Origin: a virus | Strand: one strand, 5' to 3' | Length of the DNA stretch: 60,090 bases | IMG/VR virus record: IMGVR_UViG_3300042486_000250 | Coordinates: 1-60,090 of that record | Part shown: positions 1-8,859 of the stretch, one piece after another | Layout: each line of letters begins with the position of its first letter | Position numbering within the stretch: the stretch's first letter is position 1 | Notes under the pieces: generated by a model | What the model was told of the DNA's origin: nothing | Databases searched by the model: none | The model's input: only the letters and a program-made list of their open reading frames with translations | Translations under genes and position numbers: made by a program

Positions 1-259
1 CGAAGATGAGATTGAACAATCTATTGCTGTACTCCGTGAGCGTTCATCTGCTATTATTGAATCAATCCAACAAGCAACTCAGCAATCGCAGGGTCGCTTG
101 CGGGGGGCGCCAGTAACGGCTCCTCCTGTTGGGCCAATGGAAACTCAGACGGAATACCAACAGTTAAGTGCGGATGATATCCGCAACATGTCAATGGATC
201 AGTATGCAAAGATGCGGGACAGGCTCCTAAATGCACGGTCTCCACGAGGCCGTTTCTAA
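1..259 (+). CDS. C-terminal end of a virion-assembly protein (partial)
   Basis: The reading frame is open from base 2 to the TAA at 257-259, giving 85 codons; the start lies before the window. The visible part is Gln/Glu-rich, then Pro-rich, and ends in a basic helix (YAKMRDRLLNARSPRGRF). It lies 37 nt upstream of the major capsid gene, where tailed phages usually encode a scaffold or prohead protease. A Gln-rich helical tail fits a scaffold-like protein, but this is inference from position and composition only. Confidence 0.6.
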   Translation, partial: EDEIEQSIAVLRERSSAIIESIQQATQQSQGRLRGAPVTAPPVGPMETQTEYQQLSADDIRNMSMDQYAKMRDRLLNARSPRGRF

Positions 260-296
260 CAACCCCAACAATTAATTACCCAAAGGAATAAGCCCA

Positions 297-1379
297 ATGG
301 CATACCCATCCCCAGCAGGCGGTGCAATTACCACCGCAGGCGCAACATCAGCCGCAGGTTATACTGACGGCGGTGCTGCACTCAGTCCAGCAATCCAGAC
401 AATTTGGTCCAAGGAAATCTTGTTCCAAGCAATGCCTGTCCTCCGCTTTGAGCAGTTCGCTGTAAAGAAGACGGAACTCGGCGTTATGCCTGGTTTGACC
501 ATCAACTTCATGCGCTACAACAACCTCGCAATCAACGAAAGCACTGGTGCAGAGTTGACCGAAGGTGTCCGCATGGACCCAGTTGCCCTCTCGGCAAGCC
601 AGATCCAGATCACCGTTAAGGAACAGGGTCAGGCAGTTTCGGTTACCGAACTCCTGCTCAACGCTTCGTTTGACGATGTTATGGCATCGGCTTCTCGCCT
701 CCTCGGTCGCCACATGGCACAGTCCATGGATATCCAGGCACGCAACACCCTCTACAAGCCAGGCGTCCCATTCGGTGGCGGTGCGGCTGTGGCTCCAAAC
801 CTCGTGTTTGGTCGCACTGCAACGGCAACCCGTGGCTCACTTGCTCCATACGAGTACAAGGCCGCTGGTAACTCAGGTGCTCCTGGCTACCTCTCACCTG
901 CAACCATCAAGGACGCAGTTGAGATCTTGGCTGGACAGAACATTCCTCGCCTTGGCGACACCTATGTCTGTTTCGTAAACCCTGCACAGGCTCGCTCATT
1001 GCGTGACTGGCCTGAGTTCATTGAAGTAACGAAGTACGCCGCTCCTGGCAACTTCATGCTCGGTGAAATCGGACGCATCTACGATGTGGTCTTTATTGAA
1101 ACCACACAGGTCAAGTCAGGTCTTGGTCGTGTTGACTCCAACCCAGCAACGAGCACGGTGGATGCAGTTCTTGCGAACTCGTACACAGGCATCATGATTG
1201 GTGACAACGCATTCGGTCAGGCAATTGCCCTCCCAGTGGAACTCCGTGACGGCGGTGTGATTGACTTCGGTCGTGAGCACGGCTTGTCCTGGTACGCAAT
1301 CTGGGGCTTCGGTGTCATCACACACGAATCTCGTGTCTTGATCAACACCCTTGGTGGCTCAGTTCCTGCTGGAGCCTAA
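297..1379 (+). CDS. major capsid protein, N4-gp56-like
   Basis: This 360-residue protein resembles the N4 gp56 family of HK97-fold major capsid proteins, which form the icosahedral shell. The N terminus is rich in Gly, Ala and Thr. Residues about 45-110 carry the typical pattern of a hydrophobic PVLRFEQFAVKK stretch, a PGLTINFMRY strand and an ELTEGV segment. The C-terminal half is strand-rich and contains a VCFVNPAQARSL segment typical of the family. An AAAGGA lies about 11 nt before the ATG. It is followed by a stable RNA stem-loop and a small gene, so capsid mRNA may be cut or partly terminated there. Length and position before the connector genes agree with the family. The call rests on remembered family patterns, not a search. 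Confidence 0.85.
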   Translation: MAYPSPAGGAITTAGATSAAGYTDGGAALSPAIQTIWSKEILFQAMPVLRFEQFAVKKTELGVMPGLTINFMRYNNLAINESTGAELTEGVRMDPVALSASQIQITVKEQGQAVSVTELLLNASFDDVMASASRLLGRHMAQSMDIQARNTLYKPGVPFGGGAAVAPNLVFGRTATATRGSLAPYEYKAAGNSGAPGYLSPATIKDAVEILAGQNIPRLGDTYVCFVNPAQARSLRDWPEFIEVTKYAAPGNFMLGEIGRIYDVVFIETTQVKSGLGRVDSNPATSTVDAVLANSYTGIMIGDNAFGQAIALPVELRDGGVIDFGREHGLSWYAIWGFGVITHESRVLINTLGGSVPAGA

Positions 1380-1393
1380 TCCACAAATTTGAT

Positions 1394-1435
1394 GTAAGGT
1401 GGGGGAACGGCGAAAGCCTAGTACCCCACCTTTAC
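1394..1435 (+). terminator. stem-loop after the capsid gene
   Basis: AAGGTGGGG at 1396-1404 pairs with CCCCACCTT at 1424-1432. Nested inside is GGC-GAAA-GCC at 1409-1418, a GNRA tetraloop hairpin. No clear U-run follows, so it could be a partial terminator or an mRNA-stabilising end for the heavily expressed capsid transcript. Confidence 0.5.
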
Positions 1436-1469
1436 ACTTAATTACCCACTTTTACAAAAAGGAGTAGCC

Positions 1470-1727
1470 ATGGCTGCTAAAAAAACCACCAATCCAGAGT
1501 TTGTTGAGGCCCCTGAGGCAGTTGAGGAAGTTGTTGTTGAAGCAACTCCTGAAAAGGAAGTAGTCGCACCTGGCGCACCCGCCACAAAGAAGGGTCGTGT
1601 TAAGGGCACATGGACAATGTATTGGGGTACCCAGTCTTTCAGTTTTGAAGATGGCACCACATACACACTTCCTACTGACCTCTACAACCACCTCGCTAAC
1701 CACGGAAACATCTACGACACCCTCTAA
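1470..1727 (+). CDS. small protein next to the capsid gene
   Basis: This encodes 85 residues after a clear AAAGGAG ribosome site at 1457-1463. The first 45 residues are acidic, Val/Glu/Ala-rich and probably disordered. The rest is a compact segment (YWGTQSFSFEDGTTYTLP) that looks like a small beta domain ending in a helix. Small proteins of this layout often follow the capsid gene and can be decoration or head-completion proteins. I recognise no family, so the virion role is inferred from position alone. Confidence 0.65.
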   Translation: MAAKKTTNPEFVEAPEAVEEVVVEATPEKEVVAPGAPATKKGRVKGTWTMYWGTQSFSFEDGTTYTLPTDLYNHLANHGNIYDTL

Positions 1728-1734
1728 GGAATAA

Positions 1735-3078
1735 ATGTCTGGCTTTACAATTCCAAATACTCCTGATGCTTTTAATCAGAATCAGGCAGAGCCAGACTCC
1801 CTTGACTTCCAAATTCTTGGAAGTGCTGACACTGGCGTTGTCAGTGGCATGGATGTCATCCCTGGCTCATCAGTTACCGTAGATGTTCTAGCAGGAGAAG
1901 TTTTAATTAAAGGCGTCTACTACAGACTTGCCAGTAACAAACTTAGTCTTGCTCTAACATCTGCTGGAACCGATGGGTTCTTTGACATTGTGTATGCTCG
2001 TATTAACGGGGCTAACACGGTTGATGTCTATGTCACTGGTACCGCTACAGGTCCAAACCCCCGATTTCCTGCTACAGGAAATGGTGTAGGTCAAATCAAT
2101 ACCGACACAGATGTTGTACTAGCCTCTGTTTGGCGTACAGCAAACATTGCCCCCACCTCTCAACACATTACTGATAAGAGGATTTTTGTCCGTTCTAACG
2201 GAAACAGGGTAGCGAACACCGCACCTACCAACGGCACAGCCATTGGTTCTGGGTCTTCTGGTGACACCTATGTTAATACCGCTTGGGTAACTAACGCTAC
2301 TAACCTTTCTTCCCCACTGTCAGTTAAGGTTGGTAACACCTGGTACAACCTTGCTAAGTACAGCGAAAACTTTACCGCAGGAACCATTACTGCCACCCTT
2401 GTAGGCAATGTCAGCGGAAACGCAACAACAGCCACAACCGCCAGTGCAGTTCCATGGAGTGGTATTACAGGTATCCCATCATTGGTCTATAACAACGGTG
2501 GAACTTACAGCATAAATGTTACAGGTAGCGCAGGAAGTGCTGGGTCTGCTGGCAGTGCTACAACTGCTGGTTATCTCTCTGTATTTGTCAATGTTGACCC
2601 ACTTGGCGGTAATTATATTGGTTGGAGTAGTTCGGGCGGTACTTGGACTGTTGAAGGCGGTTTCCGAGTAACTAATACCAACTTCTACCTAACTGGTATT
2701 GGTACCACAACATCATCAGCAAACATGCGTGTCCTTGCTGATGGTCGTGTTGCTTATAACACATCCTTGCGTAAGTACAAAGAACAAATTAACTCAGTTG
2801 AAAACGCACTAGAAATCATTCAGTCACTGACACCCCGAACCTTTAAAGCAATCCCTCAAGAAACTGATGGTGTAATTGAGGAATATGAATACAACAACAG
2901 TATTCATCATGGCTTTATTGTTGATGAAATTATAGAAGTACAACCAAATCTTATTGAATTTGGTATTGAAGATGGCGAAATTGTTCCACAGATGTGGAAA
3001 ACAAACGATGTCATTTCTATCCTTGTTAAAGCAGTACAGGAACTTTCCACCAAAGTTGAAGCCTTAGAGGCACAATGA
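1735..3078 (+). CDS. tail fibre or spike with C-terminal S74 intramolecular chaperone
   Basis: This is a 447-residue fibre-type protein. Residues about 1-180 look like a beta-rich baseplate- or neck-attachment domain. Residues about 200-335 are Gly/Thr/Ser-rich shaft, including short GSAGSA-type repeats. The last 105 residues match the peptidase S74 (intramolecular chaperone auto-processing) domain: a LRKYKEQI start, NALEIIQSLTPRTF, a GFIVDEI segment and a terminal coiled coil. The Ser344 to Lys349 spacing of five equals that of the catalytic Ser-Lys pair known from phage endosialidase, where the domain trimerises the fibre and then cuts itself off. Its place beside the capsid gene, away from the baseplate genes, suggests a head, neck or collar fibre as an alternative to a tail fibre. 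Confidence 0.8.
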   Translation: MSGFTIPNTPDAFNQNQAEPDSLDFQILGSADTGVVSGMDVIPGSSVTVDVLAGEVLIKGVYYRLASNKLSLALTSAGTDGFFDIVYARINGANTVDVYVTGTATGPNPRFPATGNGVGQINTDTDVVLASVWRTANIAPTSQHITDKRIFVRSNGNRVANTAPTNGTAIGSGSSGDTYVNTAWVTNATNLSSPLSVKVGNTWYNLAKYSENFTAGTITATLVGNVSGNATTATTASAVPWSGITGIPSLVYNNGGTYSINVTGSAGSAGSAGSATTAGYLSVFVNVDPLGGNYIGWSSSGGTWTVEGGFRVTNTNFYLTGIGTTTSSANMRVLADGRVAYNTSLRKYKEQINSVENALEIIQSLTPRTFKAIPQETDGVIEEYEYNNSIHHGFIVDEIIEVQPNLIEFGIEDGEIVPQMWKTNDVISILVKAVQELSTKVEALEAQ

Positions 3079-3230
3079 CAGACGAGCGCCCAATCCCAGT
3101 GCCCACTGGTACGGTCGCTGACATTAAAAAAGTCCGCACCATCATGACCAGGCGTCACCGTGAGTCACAACCACAAGTTAATCAACCGTTGCAAGACACC
3201 CTCCCAGGAACTGGTTCAGGAGATCAATAA
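3075..3230 (+). CDS. 51-residue hypothetical protein
   Basis: The ATG at 3075 overlaps the upstream TGA (ATGA), and the TAA overlaps the next ATG (TAATG), which is strong evidence for a translated gene between two structural genes. The protein begins with a Pro-rich acidic stretch, has a basic centre (VRTIMTRRHRESQ) and ends Gly/Pro-rich. It is probably mostly unstructured. No family is recognised. Confidence 0.6.
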   Translation: MTDERPIPVPTGTVADIKKVRTIMTRRHRESQPQVNQPLQDTLPGTGSGDQ

Positions 3231-4033
3231 TGGCAAATTTAACCCCACTTCAATATATTGTGGAAGTAGCACGAAATTACTTGCGTGATTTCCCTAAGTT
3301 CTTTCAGGTGTCTTTTGACGCAATTGGTCGCACATATGAACTAGGTCAACTTAACATTGACCCCACTACCATCTGGGTGGCTACCGTTACTGGTGGAACA
3401 GTCACTGAACTAACATCTAGCCAGTACACCCTTGACAACCGTAATGGTATTTTGCGCCTTTCTGCTACCCCTGCTGCTAACACAACCATCATGGTTGAGG
3501 GCTACTACTACGAGTGGTTACTTCCTGCTGACCTTGAGTTTTACTCAAAGAAATCAATTAATTACCATATCCCCACAATTGATGTTCCTTTGGAACAGGC
3601 TAATCTTGCAGTATTGGATGTAGTGGGCCTGGGAGCCCTTGTAGAGTCCCTACAGGCTCTTATGACAGAGTTTGCCCGTGACATTGATGTCATGACCTCT
3701 GAGTCCATCCACATCCCTGGATCACAGCGTTTTCGCATGCTTCAAAGCCTTATTCAGCAATGGGAAGTTGAGTACCGTAAGCACGCCAACAACCTCAACA
3801 TTGGTCCTGAAAAAATATCTCAATTCAGTCTACGCCGTGTGTCCCGCACAACCAATCGTTATGTACCTCTGTACAAGGCTAAGGAACTTGGTGACTACGG
3901 TCCAATGGAGCGTATCTGGGCGGAAGACAGTGAAGGAAAAATCCTTATTGCAGAAGAAAATGAGCCGTTGCGTGAGGATGTCTATATTGATGGTCCCCCA
4001 CCAAGGGGCTACACGAGTAATGCGTTTTACTAA
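3230..4033 (+). CDS. putative head-tail connector or neck protein
   Basis: This encodes 267 residues and is coupled by TAATG overlaps on both sides. Residues about 1-115 are beta-rich and resemble a small sandwich domain (TSSQYTLDNRNGILRLS). Residues about 115-215 are helical (VLDVVGLGALVESLQALMTE). The C-terminal part is basic, then acidic. It lies between the S74 fibre and two proteins with connector features, so a neck role is likely. The family is not recognised with certainty. Confidence 0.6.
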   Translation: MANLTPLQYIVEVARNYLRDFPKFFQVSFDAIGRTYELGQLNIDPTTIWVATVTGGTVTELTSSQYTLDNRNGILRLSATPAANTTIMVEGYYYEWLLPADLEFYSKKSINYHIPTIDVPLEQANLAVLDVVGLGALVESLQALMTEFARDIDVMTSESIHIPGSQRFRMLQSLIQQWEVEYRKHANNLNIGPEKISQFSLRRVSRTTNRYVPLYKAKELGDYGPMERIWAEDSEGKILIAEENEPLREDVYIDGPPPRGYTSNAFY

Positions 4034-4581
4034 TGGACCTAAGGCGTGAACTAGCCCATATTAGAAAGAACTACCGCAGTTACCACCGTAACAACGGTGA
4101 GTCAATCGTATGGTTTGAATTTACTCCTTTGGGAACCAACACATCCACACAGTCTGTGTATGACGATGTTTACGATGAAGGTGTGCCAGGCGCTGGTGGT
4201 AAAAGGTACAAAAACGGTGTAATCATCCCTGTACTAATGATTACAGAGGCTGAAGACCAGAAGCGTGCTATCCCTGAAGGTCGCCAGCCAGTACAGTTGA
4301 CTAACTTTGTGGCATCAGTTGAGGATTTTCGTGATGCTGGGGTGGTCAACCCTTTTGAATACCGTGGTCACCTTAATGACATGTTCCTCTATGACGGTCG
4401 CTATTTTTCTGTAGTTTCCTACCGTGTCCGTGGTCGTGCCTCAGATGATGTATTGATTGTGGTTGAAGGTATTGAAGTCTTCATCAGCCAAGAAATGCCT
4501 TTTGATCCAGGTCCACAATCTTATGGTGTGCAGAATTTGCCATGGCCTGCCACCCTTCCCCCCTCCTCCACGATTCCCTAA
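4033..4581 (+). CDS. putative head-closure or neck protein
   Basis: This is a 182-residue protein with a basic N-terminal helix, a central beta-rich domain (a VWFEFTPLG segment and GRYFSVVSYRVRGRASDDVLIVVEG) and a Pro-rich tail. A small beta-barrel with a short leading helix is what head-closure proteins look like, and the gene sits two genes before the putative tail terminator. It starts at the ATG that overlaps the preceding stop. Inference from fold pattern and order. Confidence 0.55.
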   Translation: MDLRRELAHIRKNYRSYHRNNGESIVWFEFTPLGTNTSTQSVYDDVYDEGVPGAGGKRYKNGVIIPVLMITEAEDQKRAIPEGRQPVQLTNFVASVEDFRDAGVVNPFEYRGHLNDMFLYDGRYFSVVSYRVRGRASDDVLIVVEGIEVFISQEMPFDPGPQSYGVQNLPWPATLPPSSTIP

Positions 4582-4601
4582 CTCTGATAAACTGTATATA
4601 A

Positions 4602-4619
4602 CCTTGGTGAGCGCCAAGG
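4602..4619 (+). other. small perfect stem-loop
   Basis: CCTTGG at 4602-4607 pairs with CCAAGG at 4614-4619 around a six-base loop, in the 70-nt gap between two neck genes. No U-run follows. It may tune the start of the next gene. Confidence 0.35.
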
Positions 4620-4651
4620 GGTATAACGCCTAGAGTTCCGTGGGAGAAGTA

Positions 4652-5050
4652 ATGACTTCTGCACAATCGCATACACGCACGAACTCTAATTCTGTTATCA
4701 CTGGGGAATTCCCATTTGTTTCTTTCTTTTCAGAATACCTTGTGAATTTTCCATCAGCCTATAAAGGCGCCCTTGAAGACACTATTGCGGCTGAACACTC
4801 ACACCTTTCTGAAAGAATGTCATCCCACCCCGATTGGGTGGAACATGCTCCCCATGCAGATGTTTCCGTAGTAGGTAATCATCTTGAGTATGGTGTAAGT
4901 GCTAATAAAGATAAAGCCAAATTGGTTGAATATGGTGACCCCTCTAAGAAGGTTGTTCCCACAGGGCTACTACGATCTACTGCTTTACATCGTTCATATA
5001 ATCTAAAGTCTGAATTTTCCGACCGTATTTCAAATCGGATGATTAACTAA
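4652..5050 (+). CDS. putative neck / tail-completion protein
   Basis: I chose the ATG at 4652 over the in-frame GTG at 4640 because GGGAG lies just before it. The protein has 132 residues. The segment around YGVSANKDKAKLVEYGDPSKKVVPTGLLR resembles the common tail-completion pattern in which a 'YGTPS..P' turn precedes a C-terminal helix. The neighbours are a head-closure-like and a tail-terminator-like protein. The function is inferred. Confidence 0.5.
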   Translation: MTSAQSHTRTNSNSVITGEFPFVSFFSEYLVNFPSAYKGALEDTIAAEHSHLSERMSSHPDWVEHAPHADVSVVGNHLEYGVSANKDKAKLVEYGDPSKKVVPTGLLRSTALHRSYNLKSEFSDRISNRMIN

Positions 5051-5709
5051 TGCCGAATCCAGGATTTCTTCTTGCCGAAGACGCTGCCCTTAAAGCACGG
5101 TTTGCTACCTTGACTGTTAGTGATGACCGCAACGGTTCACGACCTGTACAGGTATTCTTCCGTTACCCAGAGGCAGAAACTGAGCGCAATTATCCTTTTC
5201 TTACTATTGAAATGATTGACATTGTGCATGCACGAAACCGTCAGCATTCAGAAACACAAGTAGTTTACCCTAAAGTGGGTATTCCAAACCGCTCTAAGTT
5301 TGATACTTCACCAGACCGTTTAAACTATTGGCCTAGCCGTATCTCTAATTTACAAACGGTACCTTCCACAGGTAAAGAGTTTATTGTCAGCAACGAGTTT
5401 GTTCCTGTAGATCTTTTGTATCAAGTTTCTACATTTACTCGTAGTGCACTACACGATCGCCAACTTAGCAGTCAAATGTTGAGTACAATTGTTCCATTCC
5501 GACAGGGCTTTATCACAGTCCCAGAGGATGACACAATTCGGCGTTTAGATCTTTTGGATTGGACAACTGCGGACCTCCTTGACTCAGAGGCAGGATACCG
5601 TAAGCGTATTTTCCGAAAGATTTACACACTTCAAATGTCTGCTGAGATCCCCTCACAAGACATGTATGGTCTCCATCAAATCACATCTACTGTCCCAACA
5701 ATTGTCTAA
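5050..5709 (+). CDS. putative tail terminator protein
   Basis: This encodes 219 residues and overlaps the upstream stop (TAATG). The order of elements, PFLTIEMIDI strand, then a long loop, then VPVDLLYQVSTFTRS strand and a downstream helix, fits tail-terminator proteins that cap the sheath and tube beneath the neck. It is directly upstream of the sheath gene, the usual place in myoviruses. The gap after it holds the sheath ribosome site (AAGGAG). Confidence 0.55.
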   Translation: MPNPGFLLAEDAALKARFATLTVSDDRNGSRPVQVFFRYPEAETERNYPFLTIEMIDIVHARNRQHSETQVVYPKVGIPNRSKFDTSPDRLNYWPSRISNLQTVPSTGKEFIVSNEFVPVDLLYQVSTFTRSALHDRQLSSQMLSTIVPFRQGFITVPEDDTIRRLDLLDWTTADLLDSEAGYRKRIFRKIYTLQMSAEIPSQDMYGLHQITSTVPTIV

Positions 5710-5752
5710 ATATAAGTACCCCGTAAACCCCGTCTATTGCTAAGGAGCAAAA

Positions 5753-7405
5753 ATGGCATTCTCCCGCCCTGGTGTCTACATTACAGAAGGCCCATTCACT
5801 ACAAACGCATCAATAGGACCACAGGTTACTCCTGCGGCGTTCTTTGGAACAGTCGCTCGTGGACCTATTGGACCTACACGCATTGATTCGTGGAATCAGT
5901 ACAAGGCACTTTATGGTGACCTGACTAACACTTCTGATCTCGGTTACTCCGTCTACCAATTTTTTGCAAACGGTGGTCGTTCCGCATACATCAACCGCAT
6001 TGCCCATACCACGACTGCCCAGAACAACGCCGCCGCTGTGACCGCTAAGTCTGGTTCTATTACTGGAACAATTGGCGCTTCCTCTTCAGTAGTGACTTTG
6101 TTTAAGGTTCAAGCAAAGAGCCCAGGAACTTGGGCTAACTGGGTTGCATCAAGCACCACAACGACAGAACTTGGTTTGAAGGTTGTCCTTACACCAGGAC
6201 AGCGTGATGGTATTCCCGAAACAGTTAATGTTGGTGGTGGTGTTTTTGGTAAAGGCGCTCCACGAACATTCAACCTTTTTGTATACTTCAACGGAGTTGA
6301 GGTAGAGCGTTGGACTGAGGTTTCTCTTGATCCTGACTCAGCACAATACATCCTTAACATTGTTAACACATACTCTATTTACGCCGATGTCGTTGAGGTT
6401 GATGCTGGTTTAACCGCAGGTGTTGATTACACACTGACAGGTCTTACCTACGGAAACCCATCCTCAGGATCGGCTACCTACAAGATTGGTGACGCCACTG
6501 CTTCTGGAGATGTTGAAGGAACCAATGGTACTGTTGTTGACGCAGACTGGACAACCGCTGTTGACGCACTGGACACAGTTCCTGGTGCACTACTGATTAA
6601 CTTGGTTGGTCAAACATCTAAGAGTCTTGTAGATAAGGCGACAACATATGCCGAAACTCGTGGTAATGCTTTTGTCATTATTGACCCAAGCAAGACCCTA
6701 CTTACCAGTGCCGCAATCACAGGATTGACTGATACATACAACAAGTCTTCCTATGGCGCTGTGTATTACCCAGTCCTAAAGATGCCAGATCCTGCTCGTT
6801 CAGGTTCTGCTACTCTTCGTGATACTTTCCCAGGTGGAGCGATTGCTGGATTGTTCTCTCGTGTTGAGCAAGAGCGTACCGTGGCTAAAGCACCTGCTGG
6901 TTATGCTTACGACATCCGTAACGCATACGCTTTGACTACAAACTTCACGGAAGCAAGCATTGGTCTCCTTTATGATTCCAATGTCAACACCATGAAGAAC
7001 ATCCCTGGTGGTGGAATCATTATTAATGGTGCCCGAACCCTTAAGCGCACCGACATCACAAAGTATGTTCCAGTACGCCGTTCCCTTAACTACATCAAGC
7101 ACAATGTTGAAACAATTGCTAACTATGCATTGTTTGAGCCAAACGGTGAGCGTGTCTGGACAGACATCAATAACCGTGTCTGGAAGTTCCTGGCGGACTT
7201 TTGGGGTGCTGGTGGACTTAAGGGACGAAATGTAACAGAAGCGTTCTATATCATTTGTGATTCAACCAACAACACAACTTATACAATTGAAAACGGCGAA
7301 CTTCATGTTGAAGTTGGTGTGGCATTACAGTCACCTGCCGAATTCATTGTTATTAATGTAAGCCAGTTTGCTGGTTCTTCAAACACGACCGCAGAAACTA
7401 TCTAA
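5753..7405 (+). CDS. contractile tail sheath protein
   Basis: This 550-residue protein starts with the hallmark sheath N terminus (FSRPGVYITEGP), followed by the VAFFGTVARGPIGPT-type strand-turn and a YQFFANGGRSAYINRI segment. Residues about 430-545 contain the conserved C-terminal sheath domain (INGARTLKRTDITKYVPVRR and the WKFLADFWGAGGLKG region). Sheath subunits stack around the tube and contract on host contact. AAGGAG lies six bases before the ATG. A strand-rich insertion in the middle is typical of phage sheaths that expose a protruding domain. Confidence 0.93.
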   Translation: MAFSRPGVYITEGPFTTNASIGPQVTPAAFFGTVARGPIGPTRIDSWNQYKALYGDLTNTSDLGYSVYQFFANGGRSAYINRIAHTTTAQNNAAAVTAKSGSITGTIGASSSVVTLFKVQAKSPGTWANWVASSTTTTELGLKVVLTPGQRDGIPETVNVGGGVFGKGAPRTFNLFVYFNGVEVERWTEVSLDPDSAQYILNIVNTYSIYADVVEVDAGLTAGVDYTLTGLTYGNPSSGSATYKIGDATASGDVEGTNGTVVDADWTTAVDALDTVPGALLINLVGQTSKSLVDKATTYAETRGNAFVIIDPSKTLLTSAAITGLTDTYNKSSYGAVYYPVLKMPDPARSGSATLRDTFPGGAIAGLFSRVEQERTVAKAPAGYAYDIRNAYALTTNFTEASIGLLYDSNVNTMKNIPGGGIIINGARTLKRTDITKYVPVRRSLNYIKHNVETIANYALFEPNGERVWTDINNRVWKFLADFWGAGGLKGRNVTEAFYIICDSTNNTTYTIENGELHVEVGVALQSPAEFIVINVSQFAGSSNTTAETI

Positions 7406-7416
7406 GGAGATAAATA

Positions 7417-8034
7417 ATGGCTAATGTACAACGCACTGATCCACTTCGTAACTTTAAGTTTCAAGTTCAGATCACCCCATCTGGAGCACTTGCTAACTTT
7501 AGTAAGGACTTAGGAAAAATTGGATTCACCAACATGAGTGGTCTTAGTGTTACTAATGACCTCTTGTCTTACCGTGAGGGTGGTATGAACACCCACACGC
7601 ATAAGATGGTTGGTTTGTCTGACTTTAGCGCCGTGTCATTCGTTCGTGGCGTATTTGCTGACGGAGACCAACTCTGGAAGTGGCAACAATTCATCCACTC
7701 ATGGGAGAGTGGTGTCCCTGGTGGAAGCACTGGTATTAATGAGCAGGGCGACTACCGCTGTGACATCGTGGTAAAGGTCTATGACCACCCAACCACGAGT
7801 AACACCTACACCTACTCTGGTGGAGGAAACCTCTCAACCAATGATGAAAAGCCTGGTAAGGTTAAACTTGCCATGAAGTTGTTCAACTGCTGGCCTGGAG
7901 TTTTCAGTCTTGGTGGATTGTCTGCTGGAGACAGTGGAATTATGGTTCAAGAACTTACTGTGCACCATGAAGGATTTGTTCTTGCTTGGAATGCAGCAGA
8001 TGCAGCCAAGTACAACATCCAGGGCTTTAACTGA
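7417..8034 (+). CDS. tail tube protein (T4 gp19-like)
   Basis: This 205-residue protein follows the sheath gene by 11 nt. It has the tail-tube opening 'DPLRNFKFQVQI', the G-F-x-x-M-S-G-L motif and the REGG turn (YREGGMNTHTHKM) shared by T4 gp19-like tubes. The subunit forms hexameric rings around the channel used for DNA ejection. AAGGAG lies before the ATG, and the order sheath-tube-chaperone-tape measure is canonical. Confidence 0.92.
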   Translation: MANVQRTDPLRNFKFQVQITPSGALANFSKDLGKIGFTNMSGLSVTNDLLSYREGGMNTHTHKMVGLSDFSAVSFVRGVFADGDQLWKWQQFIHSWESGVPGGSTGINEQGDYRCDIVVKVYDHPTTSNTYTYSGGGNLSTNDEKPGKVKLAMKLFNCWPGVFSLGGLSAGDSGIMVQELTVHHEGFVLAWNAADAAKYNIQGFN

Positions 8035-8061
8035 TCTAACTTAACTTAAAAGGAAAACTAA

Positions 8062-8859
8062 ATGTCAGAATCATTATCCAGTCTAGCGAATGCGGCTAAT
8101 AGCGCAATCGCAGAATCAGCACCAACTATTGACAATTCTCCAGACACAACTGTAACCCTTCTTAAAGGTGTCCTTAATACGGAAACCAATGACTGGGAAA
8201 CTGTGGCACAAGTCCGTGAACTTACTGGAGAAGACGAGGAATCATTAGCGGCACTTGACGCTAAAGAAGAATTGTCATACGGAGACTATCTAAACGAATT
8301 GTTAAAAAAAGCAGTTGTAACTATTGGCTCTATGTCTATTGCTAGTAACCAGCATCTTATTGATGAATTACTTATTGGTGATCGTGACTTATTGTTTTTA
8401 GGTGTTGTTCGTGCAACTTATGGTAAGTCACGAGAAATGCAACTCAACTGCGGAACATGTGGCAAAAGCAACGATGTAACTATTGACCTAGTTGATGACT
8501 TTAAAGTTGACAAAGTAGATGTAGACCTTACAAAGCCAATTAATGTTGTTCTTAAAAATGGGGAAACTTACTCATTTAATTACCCAACATCAGGTGATAG
8601 TAGGTATGCGGCTAAAAAGGGTAAAACCGCTGCTGAACAAAATACATACATTATTGCTCGTTGTCTTATTAACACCATGGATCGTGAATCTCGTGAATCA
8701 TGGGCTAAAAAGTTAAACATTGCAGACCGTAAAAAGATCACAAAAGCAATCACCTCGGTACAACCAGGTCCTCAAATGGAGGAGGTGGAGACTCAGTGTG
8801 CCCATTGTGATACTAATTTAACAGTGGTGATAGATTGGGTCTCACTTTTATTCGGTTGA
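8062..8859 (+). CDS. tail assembly chaperone, short form
   Basis: This encodes 265 residues with an acidic N terminus, a helical middle, and two Cys pairs (CGTC near residue 133 and CAHC near residue 250) likely to bind zinc. Position between tube and tape measure is the standard site of the tail assembly chaperone, which coats the tape measure during tail building. The zero frame ends at TGA 8857-8859. A second frame continues without a start codon (next entry), as expected for a frameshifting chaperone. T4-like baseplate-hub assembly proteins are the alternative family. Confidence 0.7.
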   Translation: MSESLSSLANAANSAIAESAPTIDNSPDTTVTLLKGVLNTETNDWETVAQVRELTGEDEESLAALDAKEELSYGDYLNELLKKAVVTIGSMSIASNQHLIDELLIGDRDLLFLGVVRATYGKSREMQLNCGTCGKSNDVTIDLVDDFKVDKVDVDLTKPINVVLKNGETYSFNYPTSGDSRYAAKKGKTAAEQNTYIIARCLINTMDRESRESWAKKLNIADRKKITKAITSVQPGPQMEEVETQCAHCDTNLTVVIDWVSLLFG

